A stretch of 17,102 bases of DNA from an uncultured Dechloromonas sp. (lineage in GTDB: Bacteria; Pseudomonadota; Gammaproteobacteria; Burkholderiales; Rhodocyclaceae): contig CAMKYP010000023.1 of assembly GCA_946477505.1 (NCBI GenBank), positions 1 to 17,102 of the forward strand, written 5' to 3'. The notes beneath the pieces are model-generated. The model had not been told where the DNA came from and searched no databases. It saw only the letters and a program-made list of their open reading frames with translations. This document shows, piece by piece, positions 7,438-14,522 of the stretch; position 1 is the stretch's first letter; the number at the start of each line of letters is the position of its first letter. Position numbers and translations under genes: made by a program.

Positions 7438-7472
7438 AAAATGCCCGCACGAAGCGGGCATTTTCATTTTTG
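7438..7472. terminator. Bidirectional terminator between convergent genes
   Basis: AAAATGCCCGC (7438-7448) and GCGGGCATTTT (7454-7464) form a perfect stem with an ACGAA loop, followed on the plus strand by CATTTTTG. On the minus strand the same hairpin is followed by a T-rich ATTTTGTTTGG. It therefore serves the decarboxylase from the left and the binding-protein gene from the right, whose stop codons lie 20 and 31 bases from the hairpin. Confidence 0.88.
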
Positions 7473-7503
7473 AGGCGGCCAGTCGGGCAGCCTCAAAACG
7501 ATT

Positions 7504-8682
7504 TCATTGGCCGACCGACTGCAATTCCTTCCATTCGCCGCCTTCCACGCGGTAGATGGTGATGCCGCCATCTTTCAGGTCGCCCTTGTCGTCGTATTCG
7601 ATATTCGACGAAGTGACCCCGGCCTGCTTCGTCTTGGCCAGCTCCGCCAGATACTTGGCCGGATCGGCGCTGTCGGCACGGCGCATGGCAGCGGTCAGGC
7701 TTTTTGCCGCATCGTAGGCATAGGGCGAGTAAACCTCGACTTCCATGTTGAAACGGGCCTTGTACTTGGTCGCATAGGCGGCGCCACCGGGCATCTTGGT
7801 CAATGGCAGGCCGGCCAGCGAAGCGATCGCGCCGTCGGCCGCCGGGCCGGCGAGCTTCAGGAAATTCGGCGATTTGATCATCTCGCCGCCGGCGAAGGTG
7901 GCCGCCAGGCCGAGCTCCTTCATCTGTTTCATCATCGGGCCGCCCTGGGCGTCGGCGCCGCCGAAATAGACGAGGTCGGGCTTGGCGGCCTTGATGCTGG
8001 TCAGGATGGCCTTGAAGTCGACGGCCTTGTCGTTGGTGAATTCGCGCTTGACGATCTCGCCGCCGGCAGCCTTGGCCGCCTTCTCGAACTCGTCGGCCAG
8101 CCCCTGTCCGTAAGCGGAACGGTCATCGACGATGGCGATACGCTTGAGCTTCAGCGTCTCGACCATGAACCGGCCGGCGACCGCACCTTGCTGGGTGTCG
8201 GAGGTCATGGCGCGGAAAGTGGTCTTGAATCCCTGAGTGGTGTAGGCCGGCGACGTGGCCATCGCGATCTGCGGGATGCCGGCTTCCATGTAAATGCGCG
8301 AAGCCGGTATCGATGTGCCTGAATTGAAGTGCCCGAGCATGCCTTGAATCCTGGCGTCCACCAGCTTCTGGGCGACCGAGGCGCCCTGTTTCGGATCGGC
8401 CTGGTCATCCTCGGAAACAAGTTCGAAGCGGACCGGCTGGCCGCCCAGTTTCGGTTGTTCGGCATTTACCTCTTCCAGCGCGAGCAGGATGCCGTTCTGC
8501 ATTTCCTTGCCGTAGTGGGCCTGGGCGCCGGTCAGCGGGGCCGCGAAGCCAATTTTCACCACCTGGGCGGGCGCGGCAGCTGGCGCGGCGGCTTGCTTTG
8601 GGGCTTCCTGCTGGCCACAGGCGACGAGCAGGGTGCTGGCCACGGCGGCCACGGTCAGCTTGAGGGTGAGGCGACGATCCAT
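7504..8682 (-). CDS. Branched-chain amino acid ABC-type substrate-binding lipoprotein (LivJ/LivK family)
   Basis: Periplasmic type I substrate-binding protein (Peripla_BP_6 family) of 392 residues, which would deliver leucine, isoleucine, valine or a related ligand to a LivHMGF-type importer. The N-terminus has a basic n-region, a hydrophobic stretch and the lipobox LVAC with C22 as lipidation site, then a Q/P/A-rich tether (about 23-42) before the fold begins at VVKIGFAAPLTG. Gly follows the cysteine, so by the Lol +2 rule the protein would go to the outer membrane. The start at 8682 has a CGGAG Shine-Dalgarno sequence. No permease or ATPase gene is adjacent. It is downstream of folA on the same strand but separated by 78 bases with a hairpin, so operon membership is doubtful. 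The true ligand cannot be read from the sequence. Confidence 0.9.
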   Translation of the reverse strand: MDRRLTLKLTVAAVASTLLVACGQQEAPKQAAAPAAAPAQVVKIGFAAPLTGAQAHYGKEMQNGILLALEEVNAEQPKLGGQPVRFELVSEDDQADPKQGASVAQKLVDARIQGMLGHFNSGTSIPASRIYMEAGIPQIAMATSPAYTTQGFKTTFRAMTSDTQQGAVAGRFMVETLKLKRIAIVDDRSAYGQGLADEFEKAAKAAGGEIVKREFTNDKAVDFKAILTSIKAAKPDLVYFGGADAQGGPMMKQMKELGLAATFAGGEMIKSPNFLKLAGPAADGAIASLAGLPLTKMPGGAAYATKYKARFNMEVEVYSPYAYDAAKSLTAAMRRADSADPAKYLAELAKTKQAGVTSSNIEYDDKGDLKDGGITIYRVEGGEWKELQSVGQ

Positions 8683-8723
8683 GGATATCTCCGGAGCGGG
8701 ACAGGTGAGAGGGGGAGTCTAGC

Positions 8724-8748
8724 CGGCTTCCCGTAGGGCGAGAAGCCG
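8724..8748 (-). other. Hairpin between folA and the binding-protein gene
   Basis: CGGCTTC (8724-8730) pairs with GAAGCCG (8742-8748), with two further inner pairs. It lies in the 78-base gap after the folA stop codon. No T-run follows on the minus strand, so it is not a convincing intrinsic terminator. It could be a processing or stability element. A weak -10-like TAGACT lies just downstream on the minus strand and could start a separate transcript for the binding protein. Confidence 0.35.
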
Positions 8749-8760
8749 TGCCATCTCCGG

Positions 8761-9255
8761 TCAGCGGCGGATGTAGGTAATGAAGGTACAAGCTGGCCGG
8801 CTGGACGTGGCCGGCAAGTCGTCCTTCCTGTGCTCGAGCCAGTCGGCAGCAGGAATTTCGGGGAACCACGCATCGCCTTCGGGGGCGAGGTCGACCTGGG
8901 TGATCTCGAGCCGCTGGGCGGCATCCATGGCCTGCCGGTAGATCTGTTCGCCGCCGATGATGAACGCTCGTTCGGCGTTGGATGCAATGACCAGCGCCTG
9001 CTGCAGCGAAGAGGCGACTTCGGCACCCGGTGCGCTGTAATCGGCCTGCCGGCTGATCACGATATTGCGACGGCCGGGAAGCGGGCGGAAACGCGGTGGC
9101 AGCGACTCCCAGGTCTTGCGCCCCATGATGACGACGTGGCCGGCGGTCAGGGCTTTGAAATGCGCCATGTCTTCGGGGATGTTCCAGATCAGCGTGTTGT
9201 CCTTGCCGATCACGCGGTTTCTGGCGACGGCGGCGATGACGACGACTTCGGTCAT
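8761..9255 (-). CDS. folA: Dihydrofolate reductase
   Basis: Cytoplasmic NADPH-dependent enzyme that reduces dihydrofolate to tetrahydrofolate, regenerating the cofactor oxidised by ThyA. The 164-residue product has the normal length of a chromosomal bacterial DHFR. It shows VIGKDNTLIWNIPEDM (15-30) with W24 and the catalytic acid D29 (D27 in E. coli), the NADPH-contacting VIMGRKTWESLP (42-53), PLPGRRNIVIS (59-69) and the IIGGEQIY loop (99-106). The start at 9255 overlaps the pgi stop codon in an ATGA arrangement, pointing to translational coupling with pgi. A longer frame from 9411 lies inside pgi and carries no DHFR sequence before this ATG. Together with thyA upstream it completes the folate cycle of thymidylate synthesis. 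Confidence 0.97.
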   Translation of the reverse strand: MTEVVVIAAVARNRVIGKDNTLIWNIPEDMAHFKALTAGHVVIMGRKTWESLPPRFRPLPGRRNIVISRQADYSAPGAEVASSLQQALVIASNAERAFIIGGEQIYRQAMDAAQRLEITQVDLAPEGDAWFPEIPAADWLEHRKDDLPATSSRPACTFITYIRR

Positions 9256-10847
9256 GATGGATTCCGGAAATGGCGCAGATGGTCGATGAGGCCGCGCGTC
9301 GAGGCATCCAGTGTGTCGGTGGAGGCCTCGCCGCGTATGCAGGGGGCGAGGCGGCCGGTCAGTTGCTTGCCCAGTTCGACGCCCCACTGATCGAAGGAGT
9401 TGAGATTCCACAGGATGCCGAGACAGAAAACCTTGTGCTCGTAGAGCGCCAGCAATTGACCAAGGGTAAACGGTGTCAGCTCCGATAGCACGATGGTGGT
9501 CGACGGCTGGTTGCCCGGAAAGCGCCGGAAAGGCAGCAGATGCTCGGGAATGCCTGCGTGGCGAGCTTCTTCGACGGTCTGGCCGAAGGCCAGTGCCGAG
9601 GATTGGGCCAGGCAGCTGGCCAGCAGGTCGCTGTGATGCCCGGGGAGTGGGTAGTCGGAACGGCCGAGGGCGATGAAGTCGCTGGCGACCAGTGCGCTAC
9701 CCTGGTGCAACAGCTGGAAGAAGGAGTGCTGCCCGTTGGTGCCGGCCTCGCCCCAAAGAATGGGGTTGGTCGCGTAGTCGACCGCGAGGCCGTCGCGATT
9801 GGCTCGCTTGCCGTTGCTTTCCATCTCGAGCTGCTGCAGGTGCTTGGGCAGCAGGGCCAGGGAGTGGCTGTACGGGAAAACGCCGTGGCTGTGGGCTTCG
9901 AGGAAGTTGGTGTTCCACAGGGCGATCAGGGCGAGTGTCAGCGGCAGGTTTTCGCGGGTAGGCGCGTTAAAGAAGTGCTCGTCCATGTCGTGGGCGCCGG
10001 CCAGCAACTGCTCGAAGTTGCGGAAGCCGACAGCCAGGGCGATTGGCAGGCCGATGGCCGACCACAGCGAGAAGCGCCCGCCGACCCAGTCCCAGAACTC
10101 GAAGACGTTTTGCGGTGCGATGCCGAATGCCTGTGTCGCCTCCAGATTGCTTGAGGCGGCGACGAAGTGCCGGGCGACGGCATCGGCATGGCCGGCGGTG
10201 GCGAGCAGCCAGTCACGTGCCGTACGCGCGTTGGCCATGGTCTCCAGCGTGGTGAAGGTCTTGCTGGCAACGACGAACAGCGTGCTGCGCGGGTTCAGAC
10301 CCGTGAGCCTGCTGGCCAGGTCGGCGCCATCCAGGTTGGAGACGAAATGGACGCGCAAGTCGGGCTGCTGGCAGGCCGACAGGGCGCGGACGACCATGCG
10401 CGGCCCAAGGTCCGAGCCGCCAATGCCCAAGTTGACCACGTCGGTGATGCGTTCCCCCGAAAAGCCTCGCCACGATCCGTTATGAACGCGTTCGCAGAAA
10501 TCGGCCATGCGCCCGAGGACCTGCTTGACCTCCGGGGGGGCGTCGTCACCTGCGCGCAACTCGACGTGGCGCACGGCACGGCCTTCCGTGTGGTTGATCG
10601 CCTCGCCAGCGCGCATGCGCTTCATCCAGCCAGTCCAGTCGGCTTGCTCGGCCAGTTGGCGAAGCAGGGTCATCGTTTCCTGATTGACGCGCTGCTTTGA
10701 GTAATCGACGAGCAGGGAGTCGTGATGCAGCGAGAAACGCGTGAAACGCTCCGGGTCGTTGGCAAACAGCTCGCGCAGGTGGCGCGGCTTCAGGCTGCGA
10801 GCGTGGTCGGCGAGCGCCAGCCAGGCGGGGCGGAGCGGGACTTGCAT
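9252..10847 (-). CDS. pgi: Glucose-6-phosphate isomerase
   Basis: Cytoplasmic isomerase interconverting glucose 6-phosphate and fructose 6-phosphate in glycolysis and gluconeogenesis. The 531-residue product has the SIS-domain phosphate-binding segment VVNLGIGGSDLGPRM (137-151), LFVVASKTFTTLET (190-203) and GGRFSLWSAIGLP (256-268). Catalytic-region residues are E367 in WGEAGTNGQHSFFQLLHQG, H381 in the same segment and K494 in QWGVELGKQ near the C-terminus. Length is slightly under E. coli Pgi (549). The start at 10847 lies only three bases after the thyA stop codon, with no clear Shine-Dalgarno sequence, so translation may be coupled to thyA. The stop overlaps the folA start by four bases. 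A carbon-metabolism gene between thyA and folA is the odd point of this operon. Confidence 0.97.
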   Translation of the reverse strand: MQVPLRPAWLALADHARSLKPRHLRELFANDPERFTRFSLHHDSLLVDYSKQRVNQETMTLLRQLAEQADWTGWMKRMRAGEAINHTEGRAVRHVELRAGDDAPPEVKQVLGRMADFCERVHNGSWRGFSGERITDVVNLGIGGSDLGPRMVVRALSACQQPDLRVHFVSNLDGADLASRLTGLNPRSTLFVVASKTFTTLETMANARTARDWLLATAGHADAVARHFVAASSNLEATQAFGIAPQNVFEFWDWVGGRFSLWSAIGLPIALAVGFRNFEQLLAGAHDMDEHFFNAPTRENLPLTLALIALWNTNFLEAHSHGVFPYSHSLALLPKHLQQLEMESNGKRANRDGLAVDYATNPILWGEAGTNGQHSFFQLLHQGSALVASDFIALGRSDYPLPGHHSDLLASCLAQSSALAFGQTVEEARHAGIPEHLLPFRRFPGNQPSTTIVLSELTPFTLGQLLALYEHKVFCLGILWNLNSFDQWGVELGKQLTGRLAPCIRGEASTDTLDASTRGLIDHLRHFRNPS

Positions 10848-10850
10848 GGG

Positions 10851-11645
10851 TCAGACGGCAACGGGGGCCGGAATGTGGGGATGCGGGTCGTAGCCGTCGA
10901 GGCGGAAATCCTCGAAGCGGAAGGCAAAGATGTCCTTTACCTCCGGGTTGATCCACATGGTCGGCAACGGACGAGGTTCACGGCTGAGTTGCAGGCGGGC
11001 CTGTTCGAAATGGTTCGAATACAGATGGGCATCGCCGAAGGTGTGCACGAATTCGCCCGGCTGGTAGCCGCAAACCTGGGCCAACATCATCGTGAACAGG
11101 GCGTAAGAGGCGATGTTGAAGGGCACGCCGAGGAAGATGTCGGCCGAGCGTTGGTAGAGCTGGCAGCTCAGCTTGCCGTTGGCGACATAGAACTGGAACA
11201 GGCAGTGGCAGGGCGGCAGGGCCATGTTGTCGACGTCGCCGGGGTTCCAGGCCGACACGATGTGGCGCCGGGAGTCCGGGTTGTTCTTCAGGCTGTGCAC
11301 GAGTTGCGTGATCTGGTCGATCAGGCGGCCGTCCGGCGTTTCCCAGCGGCGCCATTGCTTGCCGTAAACCGGGCCGAGATCGCCATTTGCGTCGGCCCAT
11401 TCGTCCCAGATGCGGACGCCGTTGTCCTGCAGGTACTTGATATTGGTGTCGCCCTGGATGAACCACAGCAGTTCGTGGATGATCGACTTGAGGTGCAGCT
11501 TCTTGGTCGTGACGACCGGAAAACCCTTGCTCAGGTCGAAGCGCATCTGCCAGCCGAATACAGAGCGGGTGCCGGTGCCGGTGCGGTCCGACTTGTCGTT
11601 ACCGTTTTCCAGCACATGGCGCATCAGGTCTAGGTAGGGCTGCAT
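10851..11645 (-). CDS. thyA: Thymidylate synthase (ThyA type)
   Basis: Cytoplasmic enzyme that methylates dUMP to dTMP with methylene-tetrahydrofolate as carbon donor and reductant, releasing dihydrofolate for FolA. The product has 264 residues, the same length as E. coli ThyA. The catalytic cysteine C146 sits in LPPCHCLFQFY, and RSADIFLGVPFNIASYA and the RRHIVSAWNP segment (126-135) with the dUMP-phosphate arginines are intact. The start MQPYLDLM at 11645 fits the family; a longer frame from 11792 runs back into the divergent PilZ gene and adds no family sequence. It is the first gene of a thyA-pgi-folA leftward operon. The -10-like TAGAAT at 11680-11685 may be its promoter. Confidence 0.98.
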   Translation of the reverse strand: MQPYLDLMRHVLENGNDKSDRTGTGTRSVFGWQMRFDLSKGFPVVTTKKLHLKSIIHELLWFIQGDTNIKYLQDNGVRIWDEWADANGDLGPVYGKQWRRWETPDGRLIDQITQLVHSLKNNPDSRRHIVSAWNPGDVDNMALPPCHCLFQFYVANGKLSCQLYQRSADIFLGVPFNIASYALFTMMLAQVCGYQPGEFVHTFGDAHLYSNHFEQARLQLSREPRPLPTMWINPEVKDIFAFRFEDFRLDGYDPHPHIPAPVAV

Positions 11646-11679
11646 CGATTCGACTATCCGGGGAAAATTCAGATCGGCT

Positions 11680-11685
11680 ATTCTA
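11680..11685 (-). promoter_or_regulatory. Candidate -10 of the thyA-pgi-folA operon
   Basis: On the minus strand TAGAAT stands 34 bases before the thyA start codon, a good -10 hexamer. The matching -35 position (ATTTCC, 17-base spacing) is weak, so this is a tentative call. The gap to the divergent PilZ gene is 128 bases and must hold both promoters. Confidence 0.35.
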
Positions 11686-11737
11686 CCTCGGGGAGCGCGT
11701 TCGGAAATTTCTCTCGTTTGCGTGCCGAAACGACAAC

Positions 11738-11743
11738 TACAAT
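11738..11743 (+). promoter_or_regulatory. Candidate -10 of the PilZ-protein gene
   Basis: TACAAT lies 30 bases before the GTG start codon and is a close match to the sigma-70 -10 consensus. The best -35 candidate, TCGTTT at an 18-base spacing, is poor. Activation by another factor, or a different promoter, is possible. Confidence 0.35.
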
Positions 11744-11773
11744 CAAGAAAAACAGTTTTTCCGGGGAGAAGCC

Positions 11774-13324
11774 GTGTTCGACAAGGTTGCAACGCTGGGC
11801 GGAATGTGGGGCGGGAAGAGCGATCACCCCTTGGCCAATCCGCGCGAGATGCGCAGGATTCTCAGTGAATTGCCGAAGGACAATGCTTTCAAGGCGCAGG
11901 ACGAGATTACCGGCTGGTTGGAGTCATTGGCCGGGATCGACGATTTTCCGGTAGAACGTCTCTATGAGGTGGCGCAGGCGCTGGAGGAGGCGGCCTATCC
12001 CCATCTCAAGCGCCTGGCTCGCGAGTATTTCCTGGCCGCCCGTCTTTCCCGCTCGGAGGAAAAGCGCCTGTGGTCGATCAATTACGGCTTTTGGCGTCTG
12101 CTGTCGGCTACCTACGAGCGTTGCCTCGGTCAGGTTGCGGACAAGCCCCGGGCCGGCGAATTGCCGTCGAGCGTTCTGCCGCCGCTCACCGTCCGTCTGA
12201 TTGCGGCGCTGGGGGCCGTGCTGAAGTGGGAGCAGTTCCACTATGGCCCGATGCGTGCCGAGTTGTGGCGCCCGCTCGGTCAGGCGCTGCTGGCTGCCGA
12301 GGTGGCCGAAGTGGCCGACAAGGCGGTCCCGTTGGTCGGCAAGACGGGCATGACCTCGCCGGTCGCCGAATACCAGAAAGTCATGATCTTCCAGGCCGCT
12401 TCGCTGGGCAGTCTGCTGCCCCTGGAGATTGAAATCGCCGAGCGCCTGATCGCCCATTTTCTGAGCGGTTTCGTATTTACGCGCAACGCCTTGATCGATA
12501 GCGTCTATTGGTCCGATCTGGAACTGGCCCAGCCGCCGCTTCGCCTGGCCAGGATGCCGGCTTGCGCGACGCCGACCCAACGCTTCATCAAGCCGGCCGG
12601 TGCCCATCAGGCGATGCTGGCCTTGCTCGATACCTTGGCCCGGGGGGGCGATGTGCCTGCAGCGATGGACCTCGGCGGACAATACCATCCCAAGCTGGTG
12701 GCGCGTGTGCTCAAACATCTAGCCAGCTATCTGGCGCCGATTCCGCCGCAGCGCAAGCACGACAGGCACCGGGTAAAGCACCGGATGTCGGTGTTGCACG
12801 GCTTGGTCAACGCGTTCGTCGTTTTTTCCGGGGAATTTGGCGGGCGTCCCGCCGGGCTGCCGGTCGAAAGCTGGGTAGTCGAGAATGTCAGCCGGGGCGG
12901 ATTCGGTGCTGTATTCGGGGATGTTCCGGGGGAATGGTTGCGCGTCGGCGCCCTGATCGCCATGCAGCCGGAAGGAGGCGATAACTGGCTGATCGGGGTC
13001 GTTCGTCGTTATCACCGCGAGTCGGAAAACGAGGCACGGGTCGGGATAGAGGTTCTGTCCCGCCAGGCCAATGCCCAGGAGGTCCGCGTCCGTTCCGCTT
13101 CGAGTTATGGGGCGGCGGCCACGACGCCGGCGCTCCTGCTACTGGACGGCAACGAGGCCGGCGAGTTGCGCGTGATTCTGCCTTACGGCGACTTTTCCCC
13201 GCGGGAGTCGTTGGAGTATGCGGCCGATGGCCAGCGTGTCGTGCTCGATCCCGTTACGCTGCTCGAGCAGACGGCCGACTACGAACTGGCTCGCTATCGC
13301 CGGAGTGTCGTCGGCGTAGCCTGA
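11774..13324 (+). CDS. PilZ-domain (c-di-GMP effector-like) protein with unrecognised N-terminal region
   Basis: Product of 516 residues. The C-terminal part carries both PilZ c-di-GMP-binding motifs: RxxxR as R333-VKH-R337, within a basic RKHDRHRVKHR run, and NxSxxG as N371-VSRG-G376. About 34 residues separate them, as usual for PilZ, and beta-rich sequence follows (about 385-430). The N-terminal region of about 320 residues is predicted by eye to be mostly helical, with no signal peptide and no clear transmembrane segment; I do not recognise its family. A further tail (about 445-516) follows the PilZ part. I infer a cytoplasmic c-di-GMP receptor, possibly acting on motility or surface polysaccharide, but no neighbour names the target. 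The GTG start is chosen because GGGGAG stands six bases upstream; an ATG at 11804 lacks such a site. It converges on mog. Confidence 0.8.
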   Translation: MFDKVATLGGMWGGKSDHPLANPREMRRILSELPKDNAFKAQDEITGWLESLAGIDDFPVERLYEVAQALEEAAYPHLKRLAREYFLAARLSRSEEKRLWSINYGFWRLLSATYERCLGQVADKPRAGELPSSVLPPLTVRLIAALGAVLKWEQFHYGPMRAELWRPLGQALLAAEVAEVADKAVPLVGKTGMTSPVAEYQKVMIFQAASLGSLLPLEIEIAERLIAHFLSGFVFTRNALIDSVYWSDLELAQPPLRLARMPACATPTQRFIKPAGAHQAMLALLDTLARGGDVPAAMDLGGQYHPKLVARVLKHLASYLAPIPPQRKHDRHRVKHRMSVLHGLVNAFVVFSGEFGGRPAGLPVESWVVENVSRGGFGAVFGDVPGEWLRVGALIAMQPEGGDNWLIGVVRRYHRESENEARVGIEVLSRQANAQEVRVRSASSYGAAATTPALLLLDGNEAGELRVILPYGDFSPRESLEYAADGQRVVLDPVTLLEQTADYELARYRRSVVGVA

Positions 13325-13333
13325 AGCGCTACC

Positions 13334-13924
13334 TTAGCCTTGGGGCGGACGGATGGCCGATTTGGGGCGGAAGGCCTTGATCACCGCTGGGTTCGTTTCG
13401 GCGTAGGGGCCGCCGATCAGGTCGATGCAGTAGGGCACGGCGGCGAATATGCCGACGTGGCTCACCGTGCCGTCGGCGGTACGGACGCCTTCCAGTGTTT
13501 CCTTGATCGACTTCGGCTGGCCGGGCAGGTTGATGATCAGCGCCTGCCTGCGGATGACGGCAACTTGCCGCGACAGGATCGCCGTCGGCACGAAATTCAG
13601 GCTGATCCGCCGCATTTCTTCGCCGAAGCCCGGCATCTCCTTGTCGGCTACCGCCAGCGTGGCTTCCGGCGTGACGTCGCGCAAGGCTGGGCCGGTACCG
13701 CCAGTAGTCAGCACCAGATGGCAGCCGGCGTTATCGACCAGATCAATCAGAGTTTGCTCAATGCCGGGCCGATCGTCGGCAATCAACCGTGTTTCGGCGC
13801 GCCATGGCGTGGTCAGCGCGGACGCCAGCCACTCCTGCAGGGCGGGTATCCCCTTGTCTTCGTAAACGCCGGTCGAGGCGCGGTCGCTGATCGAGACCAG
13901 GCCGACGACGAGTTCCTTATTCAT
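13334..13924 (-). CDS. mog: Molybdopterin adenylyltransferase (Mog/MoaB family)
   Basis: Cytoplasmic enzyme that adenylates molybdopterin before MoeA inserts molybdate, a late step of molybdenum cofactor synthesis. The 196-residue product matches E. coli Mog (195). The MoCF-fold signature LTTGGTGPALRDVTPEAT is intact, and ISDRAS near the N-terminus and INLPGQPKSIKE near the C-terminus fit MogA. Two in-frame ATGs exist, at 13930 and 13924. The second is preferred because GAGGGG lies seven bases upstream of it and abuts the first too closely. The gene overlaps the end of darP by eight bases, so the two are cotranscribed. Its stop is nine bases from the convergent PilZ-gene stop with no terminator between. 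Confidence 0.95.
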   Translation of the reverse strand: MNKELVVGLVSISDRASTGVYEDKGIPALQEWLASALTTPWRAETRLIADDRPGIEQTLIDLVDNAGCHLVLTTGGTGPALRDVTPEATLAVADKEMPGFGEEMRRISLNFVPTAILSRQVAVIRRQALIINLPGQPKSIKETLEGVRTADGTVSHVGIFAAVPYCIDLIGGPYAETNPAVIKAFRPKSAIRPPQG

Positions 13925-14453
13925 CGGCATCCCCCTCTGCGGCGGGGGCGCCGGCCTTGTCCAGATCCTGCAGGACCTGGAAGATGGCGCGGAAATTCTT
14001 CGGCGGCTTGTTGTTTTCCTTTTCCTTCAGCGCATTGCGACGCAGGGTGCGCAGATGCTGGAGGTCCACAGTTGGCCATTGCGCGGCGATCTCGGCAAGG
14101 ACCGACTCGTCCTCCAGCAGGCGGACGCGGAAGCGCTCCAGGCGGTGCAGGCGGGCCGTTTCGGCCGACGACTCGCCGCGCAGCATGGCCAGCCCCGCAC
14201 GGATCGGTTCGTCGTCGACGCCGCGCATCAGCTTGCCCAGATACTGGATTTGCCGGCGCCGGGCGCCATGGGCGGTGATCTTCTGGCAGTCGCGCACTGC
14301 GTCGAAAAGGTTTTCCGGCAGGTTGATGCGCTTCAGTTGGCCGACCGAGAGTTCGACCAGTTCGGCACCGAGGTCGCGCAATTCGTGCATCGCCTCCTTC
14401 TGCTTGGTTTTCGAGGGGCGGCCGGTGTCTTCGGTGAAATCTTCGTCTTGCAT
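13917..14453 (-). CDS. darP: Ribosome-associated protein DarP (YjgA, DUF615)
   Basis: Member of the YjgA/DUF615 family; E. coli DarP promotes late 50S subunit assembly. The 178-residue product shows the family pattern: KTKQKEAMHELRDLGAELVEL near the start, LPENLFDAVRDCQKI in the middle, and RRRQIQYLGKLMR followed by a highly charged helical C-terminal half. The protein is rich in Arg, Lys, Glu and Leu, as expected for an RNA- or ribosome-bound helical protein. The ATG at 14453 is preferred over an in-frame TTG at 14462; neither has a good Shine-Dalgarno sequence. It is divergent from pmbA with a 69-base gap, the same pairing as in E. coli, which supports both calls. mog overlaps its 3' end. 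Confidence 0.93.
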   Translation of the reverse strand: MQDEDFTEDTGRPSKTKQKEAMHELRDLGAELVELSVGQLKRINLPENLFDAVRDCQKITAHGARRRQIQYLGKLMRGVDDEPIRAGLAMLRGESSAETARLHRLERFRVRLLEDESVLAEIAAQWPTVDLQHLRTLRRNALKEKENNKPPKNFRAIFQVLQDLDKAGAPAAEGDADE

Positions 14454-14484
14454 GTGAACCAATCGGAGGCGGTCTGTGGCGGGC

Positions 14485-14493
14485 TGTTATGAT
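14485..14493 (+). promoter_or_regulatory. Candidate extended -10 promoter of pmbA
   Basis: TGTTATGAT is an extended -10 element (TGnTATGAT). It lies 29 bases before the pmbA start codon in the short divergent gap with darP. The -35 region is poor, which extended -10 promoters tolerate. The resulting leader would be only about 20-25 bases. Confidence 0.45.
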
Positions 14494-14522
14494 AGCGATT
14501 TTACCGCTTCGACGCCCCTTCC

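Noticed and set aside
5252..7450. A 732-codon open frame antisense to the decarboxylase
   Set aside because: It is a mirror frame produced by GC-rich codon bias; its translation has no recognisable domain and no independent ribosome site.
9256..9411. N-terminal extension of FolA
   Set aside because: It is an out-of-frame reading of the pgi 3' end; the overlap ATGA start gives a normal-length DHFR.
11646..11792. N-terminal extension of ThyA
   Set aside because: The extension overlaps the divergent gene's start and ThyA without it has exactly the usual 264 residues.
14454..14462. TTG start for DarP three codons upstream
   Set aside because: No Shine-Dalgarno support and ATG at 14453 fits the family start, though the difference is small.
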